Shown here in pieces: positions 36,177-45,093 of a DNA stretch of 64,000 nt (positions within the stretch are counted from its first letter, which is position 1; each line of letters begins with the position of its first letter). The notes beneath the pieces were generated by a model. The model was not told the DNA's origin. It made no database searches and worked only from the letters and a program-made list of their open reading frames with translations. Both the position numbers and the translations under genes were made by a program. The stretch spans positions 248,001 to 312,000 of the forward strand of contig NZ_PSSW01000004.1 in the NCBI RefSeq assembly GCF_002933295.1. The letters are read 5' to 3'. The stretch is from Marinobacter flavimaris (lineage in GTDB: Bacteria; Pseudomonadota; Gammaproteobacteria; Pseudomonadales; Oleiphilaceae).

Positions 36177-36766
36177 GCAGAATACGGCTACTCTGGCTGA
36201 TTTTCGTGGCACTGATGCTCACCGGCTGCACCGGGAATGATGAAAGCTGGCATGGCAAAGACATCTCAGGCCTGATGCCCGAGCTTGAGTTCCAGCTCGA
36301 GGGCACTGATGGGAATACCGTGACCCCCGCTGACTCACGAGGCACCATCCGGCTATTGTACTTCGGCTTCACCTCCTGCCCGGATGTCTGCCCGACCACG
36401 CTGACCGATCTTCGCCGGTCCGTTGGGCAACTGCCCGAAGAGTACCGGGACGATGTAACAACCCTGTTCGTCAGCGTTGACCCGCGCAGGGATACGCCGG
36501 AACGCCTGGCCAGCTACGTGGATTTTTTCGGTGATCGGGTTGTTGGCATGACAGCGGAAGAACCCGCGCTTCGAGAGCTCACCAAACGCTATCGAACAAC
36601 CTTCGGTTACGACAAGCCCGACGCCAGCGGCAACTACAACGTCTCCCACAGCAGCGCCGTTTACGTGTTCGATCGCAGTGGCAACGCCCGGCTGCTGCTA
36701 CGCCCCGGCCTGTCGCCCGAGCAGATCAGTGAAGATCTGGCCCAGCTGGCCCGGGAATCGGGTTAA
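36173..36766 (+). CDS. SCO1/SenC-family copper chaperone lipoprotein
   Basis: A 197-residue lipoprotein with signal peptide and lipobox LTGC (lipidated Cys19). The thioredoxin-like domain has the copper motif CPDVC in FGFTSCPDVCPTTL, VSVDPRRDTPE, and the distal copper histidine in NVSHSSAVYVFD. It delivers copper to the CuA site of cytochrome oxidase, or to other copper enzymes such as N2O reductase. It is translationally coupled to ctaG. Confidence 0.93.
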   Translation: MSRIRLLWLIFVALMLTGCTGNDESWHGKDISGLMPELEFQLEGTDGNTVTPADSRGTIRLLYFGFTSCPDVCPTTLTDLRRSVGQLPEEYRDDVTTLFVSVDPRRDTPERLASYVDFFGDRVVGMTAEEPALRELTKRYRTTFGYDKPDASGNYNVSHSSAVYVFDRSGNARLLLRPGLSPEQISEDLAQLARESG

Positions 36767-36774
36767 TCTCACCC

Positions 36775-36805
36775 TTGACCCTGTAGCAACTACAGGGTTT
36801 TGAAT
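36775..36805 (+). promoter_or_regulatory. MerR-family metal promoter upstream of the CDF gene at 36841
   Basis: TTGACC (-35) and TTGAAT (-10) are separated by 19 bp, the long spacer that MerR-type activators correct. Within it a perfect dyad with 9-bp arms ACCCTGTAG / CTACAGGGT around CAA spans 36778-36798. The identical dyad occurs at 40722-40742, and a CadR-like MerR protein is encoded at 40232. Confidence 0.9.
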
Positions 36806-36840
36806 GCTCCCCAGAATCATCAATAAACGGAGAGCAGAAA

Positions 36841-37755
36841 ATGCACAGCCACCACGATCACAGCCACGGGCACGGCCATGCGCAGCATTTCGACACGCAT
36901 AATCGCTCGTTTGCGCTGGCCGTCGTGCTCAATGTGGTCTTTGTTGCCATTGAGGCGGTCTACGGTGTCCTGTCCGGATCCCTGGCCCTGCTGGCAGATG
37001 CCGGCCATAACCTGAGCGATGTGCTGGGCCTTGTCATGGCCTGGGTTGCGAGTTGGCTTGCCACCCAGGAAGCCACTGACCGGAACACCTACGGACTGAA
37101 AAAATCCACGATCCTGGCAGCTCTTTTCAACGCGCTTTTTCTGATTGCTGCCGTTGGCGGCATTGCCTGGGAGGCCATTGGCCGTTTCAACGAACCGGCG
37201 GAGGTTACCGGTTTGACCGTCATCGTGGTCGCCGGCATCGGGGTCATTATCAATGGCCTCACGATGCTACTGTTCATGAAAGGCCAGGAGGGCGATCTCA
37301 ATATCCGCGGGGCGTTCCTCCACATGGCGGCGGACACGGCTGTGTCCGTGGGCGTTGTGGTTGCCGGCCTTGTGATCCTTTTTACCGGCCTTGACTGGAT
37401 CGATCCGCTCGTAAGTCTGGTGATCGCAGCGGTGATCTTTATGGGAACCTGGCAGTTGCTCAAGGATTCACTCAATCTTGCGGTGGACGCGGTACCCAGG
37501 GACATCAACCCGCAGGAAGTCCTCGATAGTCTGAAAGGACTGCCCGGTGTTGAATCGGTTCATCATCTCCACATCTGGGGGCTAAGCACAACGGAGAACG
37601 CTCTCACAGTCCATCTCGTCAAGCCCGACCCGGCCAGTGACGATCAGATCATCGAGCAGGCCACCCGAATGCTGGCAAGTGACTTCAATATCCAGCATGT
37701 GACCATTCAATGGGAGCGGGAGGCCAGCAATTGCCCGACACTTGCCTACTGCTGA
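36841..37755 (+). CDS. CzcD-like cation diffusion facilitator (Zn/Cd efflux)
   Basis: A 304-residue CDF transporter with a His-rich N-terminus (MHSHHDHSHGHGHAQH), six helices, and the metal-site motifs HNLSD in helix 2 (LADAGHNLSDVLG) and HMAAD in helix 5. The C-terminal cytoplasmic domain has HHLHIWGLSTTENALTVHL. It exports Zn2+, Cd2+ or similar ions in exchange for protons. It is controlled by a MerR-type promoter identical in operator to that of the second CDF gene. Confidence 0.93.
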   Translation: MHSHHDHSHGHGHAQHFDTHNRSFALAVVLNVVFVAIEAVYGVLSGSLALLADAGHNLSDVLGLVMAWVASWLATQEATDRNTYGLKKSTILAALFNALFLIAAVGGIAWEAIGRFNEPAEVTGLTVIVVAGIGVIINGLTMLLFMKGQEGDLNIRGAFLHMAADTAVSVGVVVAGLVILFTGLDWIDPLVSLVIAAVIFMGTWQLLKDSLNLAVDAVPRDINPQEVLDSLKGLPGVESVHHLHIWGLSTTENALTVHLVKPDPASDDQIIEQATRMLASDFNIQHVTIQWEREASNCPTLAYC

Positions 37756-37809
37756 TCCCCGGGAAGGAGCCGGACGTACTATGGCCAGAAACCTGAACGG
37801 AGCCCACTA

Positions 37810-37956
37810 GTGCCCCATAAAAAGCTCAATCTCCCTGAAAAGACCTGCCCGGTCTGCCAGCGCCCCTTCGCGTGGCGGAAAAAGTGGGCAAAGGACTGGG
37901 AAAATGTCCGCTACTGCAGCGAACGTTGCCGGCGCGAGAGGAACGCATCCACATGA
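37810..37956 (+). CDS. DUF2256 zinc-ribbon-like small protein
   Basis: A 48-residue protein starting at GTG 37810 with paired cysteines [14 protein letters not shown] and [10 protein letters not shown], the DUF2256 pattern. Such genes typically sit beside photolyase/cryptochrome genes; here the stop overlaps the photolyase ATG (ATGA). A 9-codon frame (ATG 37781, ending TAG 37808-37810) with a GGAAGGAG site ends in TAGTG, sharing a base with this GTG, so translation may be coupled. Function unknown. Confidence 0.85.
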   Translation: MPHKKLNLPEKTCPVCQRPFAWRKKWAKDWENVRYCSERCRRERNAST

Positions 37957-39470
37957 CGACCGTTGTGTGGTTCAAGCGCGATTTGCGTACACGGGATCAT
38001 GCCCCCCTGGTGGCGGCAGCGAGCCTGGGAGAGCCCGTCATTCCGCTGTATGTTATCGAGGATGAGTACTGGCAACTGCCGGATACCAGCGGCCGGCAGT
38101 GGGCGTTTATCCGGGATTCTCTGGACGACCTGGACCGACAGTTGCGCAAGGCCGGCAGCCAGTTGCTGGTGATTCGAGGGTCGGTTATTGATGCGCTAAA
38201 GCAGCTCCTGGCCCACCAGGGCGTCAACCGCATCTTTTGTCATCAGGAAACCGGCGGAAACTGGACCTTCGAGCGTGACAGGGCGGTAATTGGCTGGTGT
38301 TCGGAAAACCAGGTGGAATTCCGTGAGTGGAACCAGTTCGGTGTGGTTCGCCGCCTGAGCGACCGGGATGTCTGGGACAGGGCGTGGACCGAGCTGATGC
38401 GCCAGCCAGTGCTGGAGGCTCCGACTGCAATCCCGACATCGGATACCCTGAAGATCGATTGGGCTGCCGACAATGGCCAGGGTTTCGAAGTGCCAGACTC
38501 ATGCCCGGACCGCCAGAAAGGCGGCAGCGCGAGAGGGGAAAAGCTCCTCGACTCCTTCCTGGATCGCCGCTGCGTCGGTTACCAGTACAACATTTCCAGC
38601 CCGAACACCGCGGTCAGGGCCTGCTCGCGCCTGAGCCCGCATATTGCCTACGGCACCGTCAGCCTGCGGGAGATTTACCAGGAGTCCAAGGCCACCGGCA
38701 ACCACCGCAACACCCTGCCCCGAAAAAAGAAAAGCCTGACCAGCTTCCGCTCCCGATTGCACTGGCATTGCCATTTCATCCAGAAACTGGAAGACGAGCC
38801 GGAGCTGGAGTTCCGGGCCATGCACCGGGAAATGGAGGCGTTGAAAGCCGGGCCCAATGATTCCGAGCGACTGCAACGCTGGCAGGAAGGCCAGACCGGA
38901 TGGCCCCTGGTGGACGCCAGCATGCGTGCACTGGCCCACTCCGGCTGGATCAACTTCCGGATGCGAGCCATGCTGATGGCAATCGCCAGCTACCAGCTGT
39001 GGCTGCACTGGCGCGATCCGGCCCTTCACCTGGCCCGCTTGTTTACCGATTTCGAGCCGGGCATACACTACTCCCAGACCCAGATGCAGTCCGGACTCAC
39101 AGGCATCAACGCCCTGCGAATCTACAACCCGGTGCTGCAGAGCCAGAAACTGGACCCGGAGGGCGAGTTCATCCGGCGGTGGATTCCCGAGCTGGCCGGC
39201 GTGCCCAGTGAAATGATCCACACACCCTGGCTGATGACACCGGCCCAGAAAGAGCGTTATGGCGGCAACACCTACATCTCACCGGTGTGTGACCATGAGC
39301 AGGCCGCTCGGGTTGCCCGCAAGGCGGTTGGCGACTTTCGCAAGCAGCATGTCAGCAAGACAGAAACAGACCGGGTGCTGTTACGCCACGGCAGTCGCAA
39401 GGGACCTGTCCAGAAACGCCCCGGCGTGCCAGCGAAGCAGCAGCCCGATCAATTGTCACTCTTCGACTAG
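37953..39470 (+). CDS. Cryptochrome/deoxyribodipyrimidine photolyase-family protein
   Basis: A 505-residue protein with an N-terminal photolyase alpha/beta domain ([18 protein letters not shown]) and a C-terminal FAD-binding domain ([50 protein letters not shown]). [33 protein letters not shown] is the flavin loop region. It may repair CPD lesions or act as a light sensor; sequence reading alone does not decide. Start chosen at 37953, overlapping the DUF2256 stop. It differs in family from the iron-sulfur photolyase at 30583. Confidence 0.9.
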   Translation: MTTVVWFKRDLRTRDHAPLVAAASLGEPVIPLYVIEDEYWQLPDTSGRQWAFIRDSLDDLDRQLRKAGSQLLVIRGSVIDALKQLLAHQGVNRIFCHQETGGNWTFERDRAVIGWCSENQVEFREWNQFGVVRRLSDRDVWDRAWTELMRQPVLEAPTAIPTSDTLKIDWAADNGQGFEVPDSCPDRQKGGSARGEKLLDSFLDRRCVGYQYNISSPNTAVRACSRLSPHIAYGTVSLREIYQESKATGNHRNTLPRKKKSLTSFRSRLHWHCHFIQKLEDEPELEFRAMHREMEALKAGPNDSERLQRWQEGQTGWPLVDASMRALAHSGWINFRMRAMLMAIASYQLWLHWRDPALHLARLFTDFEPGIHYSQTQMQSGLTGINALRIYNPVLQSQKLDPEGEFIRRWIPELAGVPSEMIHTPWLMTPAQKERYGGNTYISPVCDHEQAARVARKAVGDFRKQHVSKTETDRVLLRHGSRKGPVQKRPGVPAKQQPDQLSLFD

Positions 39471-39484
39471 AGGGCACAATCACA

Positions 39485-39994
39485 TCATTTGCGGTTCATT
39501 TGCCGTTGATGCTCCAGCATTTGCTCCATCATCATCTGCATCTGGTTCATCCGGTTCTCCATCATCTGAAGACGCTGCTCGTTGTCCATCCCGGGCCCGC
39601 CAGAGCGATTGCTCTGGGCATTACCAGACTGCTTTTTACCCTGGCCCTGATTATTCATCATGCCCTGGCCGCTGCCCATCATTCCCTGACTATTGCCCAT
39701 CATGCCCTGGCCCATCATCCCGGGCCCCATCATGCCGCCACGCATCATCTGCATGTGCTCCTGCATGTACTCCATGTGCTGCTCGCGCAGTCTCTGGCGT
39801 TCAGCGTTGGAATTGGCGTTCCGCATTTCCTGCATCATGGCCTGCATGCGTGCCATGTTTTCATTCATCTGCTGCACTTGTTCCTCAGTCATCATGCCGC
39901 TGCGAGGCATTTGCCCCGGGTTTCCCTGGGCAAAAGCGAAGGCAGGCAAAGCAACGAGCACGGAACACGCTACGAAACGGGTTAATCTGTTCAT
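39485..39994 (-). CDS. Methionine-rich secreted protein
   Basis: About 169 residues. A signal peptide (LTRFVACSVLVALPAFAFAQ) is followed by a protein extremely rich in Met, Gln and Asn, with repeats such as GMMGPGMMGQGMMGNSQGMM and a C-terminal MENRMNQMQMMMEQMLEHQRQ. Met-rich periplasmic proteins often bind Cu(I) or Ag(I), and the gene lies 240 bp from a metal-responsive MerR gene, but no direct evidence assigns a metal. GGAGG lies six bases before the ATG at 39994. Low-complexity sequence makes homology hard to judge. Confidence 0.75.
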   Translation of the reverse strand: MNRLTRFVACSVLVALPAFAFAQGNPGQMPRSGMMTEEQVQQMNENMARMQAMMQEMRNANSNAERQRLREQHMEYMQEHMQMMRGGMMGPGMMGQGMMGNSQGMMGSGQGMMNNQGQGKKQSGNAQSNRSGGPGMDNEQRLQMMENRMNQMQMMMEQMLEHQRQMNRK

Positions 39995-40231
39995 GAGATC
40001 CTCCTTATAGGCTGCAACTTTGTGCATCCTTATCAGTAAAGACCATGAAACTGAATTGAGGCTGAAAAAGGCCCCTTGAACCCCGTTTAAGTCCTCTCAG
40101 GTTGATCTGTGTCATCCAAATGCCCGGGGAGATCATAACTCTCATTGTGATACCCTGCATTCAGGCTTTGCCTTGATGACAGGACTTAAGGCAACCGTCC
40201 ATTTTCCAGGTCGTGTCTGGGGTATCATGCG

Positions 40232-40690
40232 ATGAAAATCGGTGAATTGGCGAAAGTCACAAACATTCCCGTTGAAACCATCCGCTACTATGAAAAGATC
40301 GGCCTGCTGCCGGAACCGAATCGAGACAGCAGCGGCTACCGCTCTTACCGTAACGCTCACCTGGACCGCCTTCTATTCATTAAACGCTGTCGCAACCTGG
40401 ACATGGCTCAGGACGAGATCCGCGAGCTGATCGGGTTGGCCGAACAACCGGAAGCAGACTGCAGCGATGTTGACGCCCTGCTTGCCCGCCACCTGACTCA
40501 CGTGCGCGAGCGATTGAAAGAACTGGCGAGCCTGGAAGAGACCCTGGTGCGGCTTCAGGAAGCCTGTACTGATGGCAGAACGGTCCGGGAGTGCGGCATT
40601 CTTGGCGGCCTGAATTCCGAACTCGGTGCATTGGAGCCAGAGGATCGCCACAACCACGTACCCGGTACCCATGGCCCCGGCCAAAAGTGA
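40232..40690 (+). CDS. cadR: CadR/PbrR-like MerR-family metal-responsive regulator
   Basis: A 152-residue MerR regulator with N-terminal winged helix KIGELAKVTNIPVETIRYYEKIGLLPEPNR. Cysteines 77, 112 and 121 (ADCSD, EACTDGRTVRECGIL) match the Cd/Pb/Zn-binding set, and the His-containing tail HNHVPGTHGPG resembles CadR. It should distort and activate promoters with 19-bp spacers; two such promoters with identical operators lie 3.4 kb upstream and 30 bp downstream. Whether the metal is Cd, Pb or Zn cannot be read from sequence. Confidence 0.88.
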   Translation: MKIGELAKVTNIPVETIRYYEKIGLLPEPNRDSSGYRSYRNAHLDRLLFIKRCRNLDMAQDEIRELIGLAEQPEADCSDVDALLARHLTHVRERLKELASLEETLVRLQEACTDGRTVRECGILGGLNSELGALEPEDRHNHVPGTHGPGQK

Positions 40691-40718
40691 CCGGTGTTAA
40701 AAATTTCGGCAACAACTG

Positions 40719-40749
40719 TTGACCCTGTAGCAACTACAGGGTTTTAAAT
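40719..40749 (+). promoter_or_regulatory. MerR-family metal promoter upstream of the CDF gene at 40777
   Basis: TTGACC (-35, 40719-40724), 19-bp spacer, TTAAAT (-10, 40744-40749). The same ACCCTGTAG-CAA-CTACAGGGT dyad as at 36778 occupies 40722-40742. It lies just after the cadR stop codon. Confidence 0.92.
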
Positions 40750-40776
40750 AGAGGCATTCGAATACAGGAGGTCTTT

Positions 40777-41430
40777 ATGGCGTGCAGTTGTTCTGCCCCC
40801 GAACCCAAATCCCCTGCCCCGGGCTTTCGCAAGGCATTATGGATTGCGTTGTGGGTGAACCTGGCCATGTTCGTTGTCGAGGGCGTCGCCAGCCTGTCAT
40901 CCGGTTCTGTCTCACTGATGGCGGACGCTATCGATTTCTTCGGCGACAGCGCCAACTACATCCTCTCCCTGACCGTGCTTTCCATGGGAATGTTGTGGCG
41001 CGGCCGGGCAGCCATGGTCAAGGGTATTACCATGACGGCATTCGGCCTGGTGGTCTGGGCACGGGCAGTCTGGGTGGTGCAGGCGGGCATAACACCAGAG
41101 CCGCTGACCATGGGTGCGGTTGGCCTGCTGGCACTTTCCGCCAATGTAAGCGTGGCCGCAATGCTGTTCAAATTTCGTGAAGGGGATTCGGACATGCGCT
41201 CGGTCTGGCTGTGCAGCCGAAACGATGCCATCAGCAACATCGCCGTTATGGTGGCTGCGCTCGGCGTGTTCGGTACCGGAACCGCCTGGCCCGATCTGAT
41301 TGTGGCGGCCATCATGGGCACGCTGGCGATTACAGCCGGCATCAGCGTAATGCGCCATGCCCGCAGCGACATTGCCCAAGCCAGGGCCAGTGAAGCGCAA
41401 CCGGCAGCTACAGCATCGAGCAGCCGCTAA
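40777..41430 (+). CDS. Small CDF-family cation transporter
   Basis: A 217-residue membrane protein with about six helices related to cation diffusion facilitators, lacking the usual cytoplasmic C-terminal domain. The helix-2 metal motif is DAIDFFGDSANY, with Asp in place of the His of HxxxD, and the helix-5 motif is SRNDAISN. An N-terminal CSCS could bind metal. It is directly downstream of cadR behind a MerR-type promoter, so export of the inducing metal is likely. An AGGAGG ribosome site precedes the ATG. Its stop overlaps the convergent AEC gene. Confidence 0.85.
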   Translation: MACSCSAPEPKSPAPGFRKALWIALWVNLAMFVVEGVASLSSGSVSLMADAIDFFGDSANYILSLTVLSMGMLWRGRAAMVKGITMTAFGLVVWARAVWVVQAGITPEPLTMGAVGLLALSANVSVAAMLFKFREGDSDMRSVWLCSRNDAISNIAVMVAALGVFGTGTAWPDLIVAAIMGTLAITAGISVMRHARSDIAQARASEAQPAATASSSR

Positions 41431-42344
41431 AACGCCAGGGAGATCATTACCGGGATAAACGCCAGGGCAAACAGCGTGGTAAGCAACACCGTACCCGCTG
41501 CCTGCCTCGGCGAGGTATCCAGCAGCGTGGCGATAACCACGGTGTTAGCAGCAATCGGGGTGATCGAGATGAGGAACATGGCCTTGTGAACCGCTGGCTC
41601 GTATATGCCCAGCACTGCTGAATCAACCCACCAGAACACAATCGCCACCAGTGGCCAGATCACGAACTTCCCGAAAAACGCCAGCGCGGTGAAGCGGACA
41701 TTGCCCGCCAGCCCACGAAAGCTGGTGATGCTCATGCCGATGATCATCATGCCCAGAATGCTGTAGGCCCCACGCAGGTTATCGAACAGTGGCACGAAGA
41801 TATCGGGAATCCCAACACCCGCCAGATTCAGCGCAACCGCCGCCAGGAAGGCATAGACAGACGGAAGTTTCAGCACCCGCCAGAGCGCATCCTTGATGCT
41901 GTAGCGCCCTCTCGCCGCCAGATAGAAGCCCACGGAGTTCTCGAACAGCGTGGTGCCCAGCATGCACACGATGTAGAGCCCGAGCCCCTCTTCACCGAAC
42001 AGCAACAACGCAACCGGCACCCCGAAGTACCCGGTGTTACCGGAACCCACACACAGGGGAATGATGTTGGCACTGCCGTCGGAGAGCATCCTCTTGGCCA
42101 GCTTTAATTGCACAATTCCCAGAACAGAAGAAATCCCGAATACCAGAAAGGGCAGCAGGATGACTTCGGGAGAAAGCGGCGCTGCCATAACACCGGAAAA
42201 CACCACGGATGGTGTCACTATGTAGAGCATGATGCCGGCAATATGGCGACCACTGGCCTCAAGATAGCGACCGGCGATCCAGCCCAGTGCGACGGTCACA
42301 TAGAGCGGTATAAGTTTGAAGAAAAGGGCAAGGGCTGCAGCCAT
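41427..42344 (-). CDS. AEC-family (auxin efflux carrier-like) permease
   Basis: A 305-residue membrane protein with about ten helices in two halves, and the AEC motif PLCVGSGNTGYFGVPVALLLFG. The bacterial family exports or imports small carboxylates such as malate; the substrate here is unknown. ATG at 42344 has ACGGAG five bases upstream. It overlaps the stop of the CDF gene tail to tail by three bases. Confidence 0.88.
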   Translation of the reverse strand: MAAALALFFKLIPLYVTVALGWIAGRYLEASGRHIAGIMLYIVTPSVVFSGVMAAPLSPEVILLPFLVFGISSVLGIVQLKLAKRMLSDGSANIIPLCVGSGNTGYFGVPVALLLFGEEGLGLYIVCMLGTTLFENSVGFYLAARGRYSIKDALWRVLKLPSVYAFLAAVALNLAGVGIPDIFVPLFDNLRGAYSILGMMIIGMSITSFRGLAGNVRFTALAFFGKFVIWPLVAIVFWWVDSAVLGIYEPAVHKAMFLISITPIAANTVVIATLLDTSPRQAAGTVLLTTLFALAFIPVMISLAF

Positions 42345-42517
42345 CGGAACTCCGTGAGGCAAGGGTAAACTTCCAGCGACAGGAGGCGGAGTCTATCACT
42401 GAACTTTCAGCGAATCGCGATATCGACTCAGTGAAAAAGCCTTAATGATTTAAGTCATTTCAAAAGATTCTTCTCTGATACCATAATTGAGGTGACACTC
42501 ATAACAGGGTCAATGCC

Positions 42518-43219
42518 ATGAACAGTATTTTCAGGCCAGACGTCTCCTCGGCTCCATGCATGCTGGGAGAAAACAACCCGGATATTGTTGAGCAGGATGC
42601 CGCACCAGAGTCGGCAGCCCTCCTGCATGGCCTGAGCCGGGTATTCGGTATTCGTCTGGCGGGCCATGAAAATGATCCGGACGCCCGGTTTCTGGCAGAC
42701 CTTGCACGCCTGTTCCACCTCAGACGGGTGGACCCCGAAACTGCACTGGAAAAGCACGATAAACCCTGGGCAAACGTTTACCTGATTCAGTACGGCATAC
42801 TCCGGCTTTTCCGGGAAGCGCCAAGTGGCAAGGTGTCGGTGCACCATTTCTTTTCCGAAGGCGATATGGTCTGGCCGGTTTTTGGCCGAACCCGCACGGT
42901 ACGCAATACCCTTTGCCTGACTACGGTCACGCCGATGACTACCTGGGTGGCCGACTTCTCGGCTTTCCGGTCGGCGATCCAGTCTCATGGAGAGGGGCTC
43001 TGGCCCCAGTTCGCCCTGGCACTGACAGAAGAAATCGCAGAGCTCACCAGCATGAGGGAATTCCGAAAGCATACAATGCCGGCCCGTGATCGATATCGGT
43101 TATTGCTCGAGGAATATCCGGAACTGGTCAAACGGGTGCCGGACAATCAGCTGGCGTCATGGCTCGGTGTTGTGCCGGCGACTTTTTCCCGTCTGAAAAC
43201 CGGAGCCGCAAGAACCTGA
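42518..43219 (+). CDS. Crp/Fnr-like cyclic-nucleotide-binding regulator
   Basis: A 233-residue protein. The beta-roll domain contains VYLIQYGILRLFREAPSGKVSVHHFFSEGDMVWPVFG and the C-terminal helix-turn-helix VPDNQLASWLGVVPATFSRLKTG. There are no iron-sulfur cysteines and the cAMP-contact residues of Crp are not obvious, so the signal is unknown. It resembles stand-alone Crp-type regulators of stress or membrane genes. It is divergent from the AEC permease. Confidence 0.8.
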   Translation: MNSIFRPDVSSAPCMLGENNPDIVEQDAAPESAALLHGLSRVFGIRLAGHENDPDARFLADLARLFHLRRVDPETALEKHDKPWANVYLIQYGILRLFREAPSGKVSVHHFFSEGDMVWPVFGRTRTVRNTLCLTTVTPMTTWVADFSAFRSAIQSHGEGLWPQFALALTEEIAELTSMREFRKHTMPARDRYRLLLEEYPELVKRVPDNQLASWLGVVPATFSRLKTGAART

Positions 43220-43317
43220 CTGTGAAGGCGAGGCTCGAGGAGCGCTGCATAAAAAAGGGCAGCAAGCTCTCGCCTGCCGCCCTGAAAAACGCTCAACGCT
43301 TTGCTAAAACCTCAGTC

Positions 43318-43917
43318 TTATCCGTGCAGCTTTACTGCCAGTTCGGCAACGTGCTTACCCTGGAAGCGGGCAATGGCGAGTTCCTTTTCACTCGGTTGCC
43401 TGGAGCCATCGCCACCGGCGATGGTTGAAGCGCCATAGGGCGTTCCACCGTTCACTTCAGAGATATCGAAGAACTCTGGAATGCCATACCCGAGGGGCAC
43501 AATCACCATGCCGTGGTGCGCCAGGGTGGTCCAGAAAGAGCTGATAGTATGCTCCTGTCCGCCCCCGGTGCCGGTAGACGTGAACACGCTGGCTACTTTG
43601 CCGTGGAGCTTGCCTTCAGCCCACAAGCCACCCGTCTGGTCCAGAAAGGTACGCATCTGGCCCGCCATGTTGCCGAAACGAGTGGGCGTGCCGAAAATCA
43701 CCGCATCGTATTCTGCCAACTCTTTCGGATCAGCCACTGGCGCTTCCTGATCCGACTTTCCGCCAGCACTGGCAAACGCTTCGTCGCCCATCGTCTCGGG
43801 CACCCGCTTGATGGTTACATCGACACCGTCAACGCCTTTGGCGCCGTCGGCAATGGTGTTTGCCATCGTCTCGATATGGCCATACATGGAGTAATAGAGC
43901 ACAAGTACTTTTGCCAT
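43318..43917 (-). CDS. wrbA: WrbA, NAD(P)H:quinone oxidoreductase
   Basis: A 199-residue flavodoxin-like protein. FMN-binding loops are [49 protein letters not shown] and [26 protein letters not shown], diagnostic of WrbA. It makes two-electron reductions of quinones, limiting redox cycling. Divergent from the hemolysin III-family gene, with 190 bp between. Confidence 0.95.
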   Translation of the reverse strand: MAKVLVLYYSMYGHIETMANTIADGAKGVDGVDVTIKRVPETMGDEAFASAGGKSDQEAPVADPKELAEYDAVIFGTPTRFGNMAGQMRTFLDQTGGLWAEGKLHGKVASVFTSTGTGGGQEHTISSFWTTLAHHGMVIVPLGYGIPEFFDISEVNGGTPYGASTIAGGDGSRQPSEKELAIARFQGKHVAELAVKLHG

Positions 43918-44048
43918 GAGAAAAACCTCCCGTGTCTTTAAATCGATATACGGATGCTAACCAGAGGCAGACTCGAGAGAAATCGGAAGTTTTCCGACAG
44001 GTTATTCAGTTTTTCTGAACAGCCTCACAGGATGGTCACTCTGGGCCA

Positions 44049-44077
44049 TTGCGTACACGTGTACGCTCAAGTATTTT
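44049..44077 (+). promoter_or_regulatory. Promoter with 16-bp perfect palindrome upstream of the hemolysin III gene
   Basis: TTGCGT (44049-44054), 17-bp spacer and TATTTT (44072-44077) form a plausible sigma-70 promoter. GCGTACACGTGTACGC (44051-44066), a perfect 16-bp palindrome, overlaps the -35 and spacer and looks like a repressor operator. The cognate regulator is unknown. Confidence 0.55.
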
Positions 44078-44107
44078 ATTGGCATGACATATCAGGAAGA
44101 CCATTCA

Positions 44108-44779
44108 GTGACAGCTACAGCAACTCCATCCCCGGCACCCAATACCCATCACCGCATTGAGGAATGGCTGAACAGTGCCACCCACGGGCTCGGAGCCATC
44201 CTGAGCATTATCGGCACTGCGGCCTTGATCATTGGGGCCAGCCAGTTCGGGGATATCTGGAAGATAGTCAGCTTCAGTATTTTTGGCGCTTCGCTGATCC
44301 TGCTATACCTGGCCTCCGCCCTGTATCACAGTGCCAGGCGGCCGGAACTGAAAAGCGCCTTCAAGACCCTGGATCATTGCGCCATTTTTCTGTTGATCGC
44401 CGGTACCTACACGCCGTTCCTCCTGGTAAACATGCGCGGCTCAGTGGGCTGGACGCTGTTTGCGGTGATCTGGTCACTGGCGATTACCGGGGTGGTGCTG
44501 AAGGTTATTTTCAAGAACCGCTTCAAGCTCGCAAGGGTTGGCATCTATGTGGCCATGGGCTGGTTGATCACTTTCGCCTCTTCCGATCTGGTGGCCAACC
44601 TGAGTGAGACCGCCCTGAACCTGACGATTGCCGGCGGCGTTGTCTACACCGCCGGAGTCGCCTTCTACCTGGCTGACCGCGTACCTTACATGCATGCGAT
44701 CTGGCACCTGTTCGTGATCGGCGGCAGCGCCTGCCACTTCAGTGCCATTTACTATGGCGTGCTGCCTCACATCGCTTGA
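44108..44779 (+). CDS. Hemolysin III / YqfA-family membrane protein
   Basis: About 223 residues with seven helices of the PAQR/HlyIII family: EEWLNSATHGLGAILS, ALYHSARRPELKSAFKTLDHCAIFLLIAGTYTPF and MHAIWHLFVIGGSACHFSAIYY carry the conserved Ser, Asp and His set of a putative metal-dependent hydrolase. The GTG at 44108 with AGGAAGA upstream is preferred: the ATG at 44084 would fall at the transcription start of the predicted promoter. Haemolytic activity is not implied. Confidence 0.85.
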   Translation: MTATATPSPAPNTHHRIEEWLNSATHGLGAILSIIGTAALIIGASQFGDIWKIVSFSIFGASLILLYLASALYHSARRPELKSAFKTLDHCAIFLLIAGTYTPFLLVNMRGSVGWTLFAVIWSLAITGVVLKVIFKNRFKLARVGIYVAMGWLITFASSDLVANLSETALNLTIAGGVVYTAGVAFYLADRVPYMHAIWHLFVIGGSACHFSAIYYGVLPHIA

Positions 44780-44987
44780 AGCAGTCCCGGCAAGCGGACT
44801 CAAATCAAGCTCGGAACGGATCTAAACCGCCGGAAATGAGTGGCTACCTCCACTGCGCTAACCTCCTGAACACCTACCCACTTCGAGATATCACTATCGC
44901 ATCTTTTTGATTAAATTGAATTTTACGGCGCACAAACGGACCAAAATGTTCGCCGGAAAACGGACCCGCTGACACCTCATTTTGTCC

Positions 44988-45001
44988 TTGAGCAATATCA
45001 A
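44988..45001 (+). promoter_or_regulatory. FNR/ANR box upstream of narK
   Basis: TTGAGCAATATCAA matches 9 of 10 FNR positions; CACAAT at 45025-45030 is 33 bp from its centre, a class II layout with a start near 45036. A weaker box TTGATTAAATTGAA lies at 44907-44920. Nothing else was recognised in the 44780-45093 interval. Confidence 0.6.
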
Positions 45002-45093
45002 GAATTTGCCCCCCTCCTGCTTTGCACAATGGCACAAAGCCCTGAAGCCTCTGACCGGAGGCAAATGGCTATGCAAACCGAGGAGCACGAATC

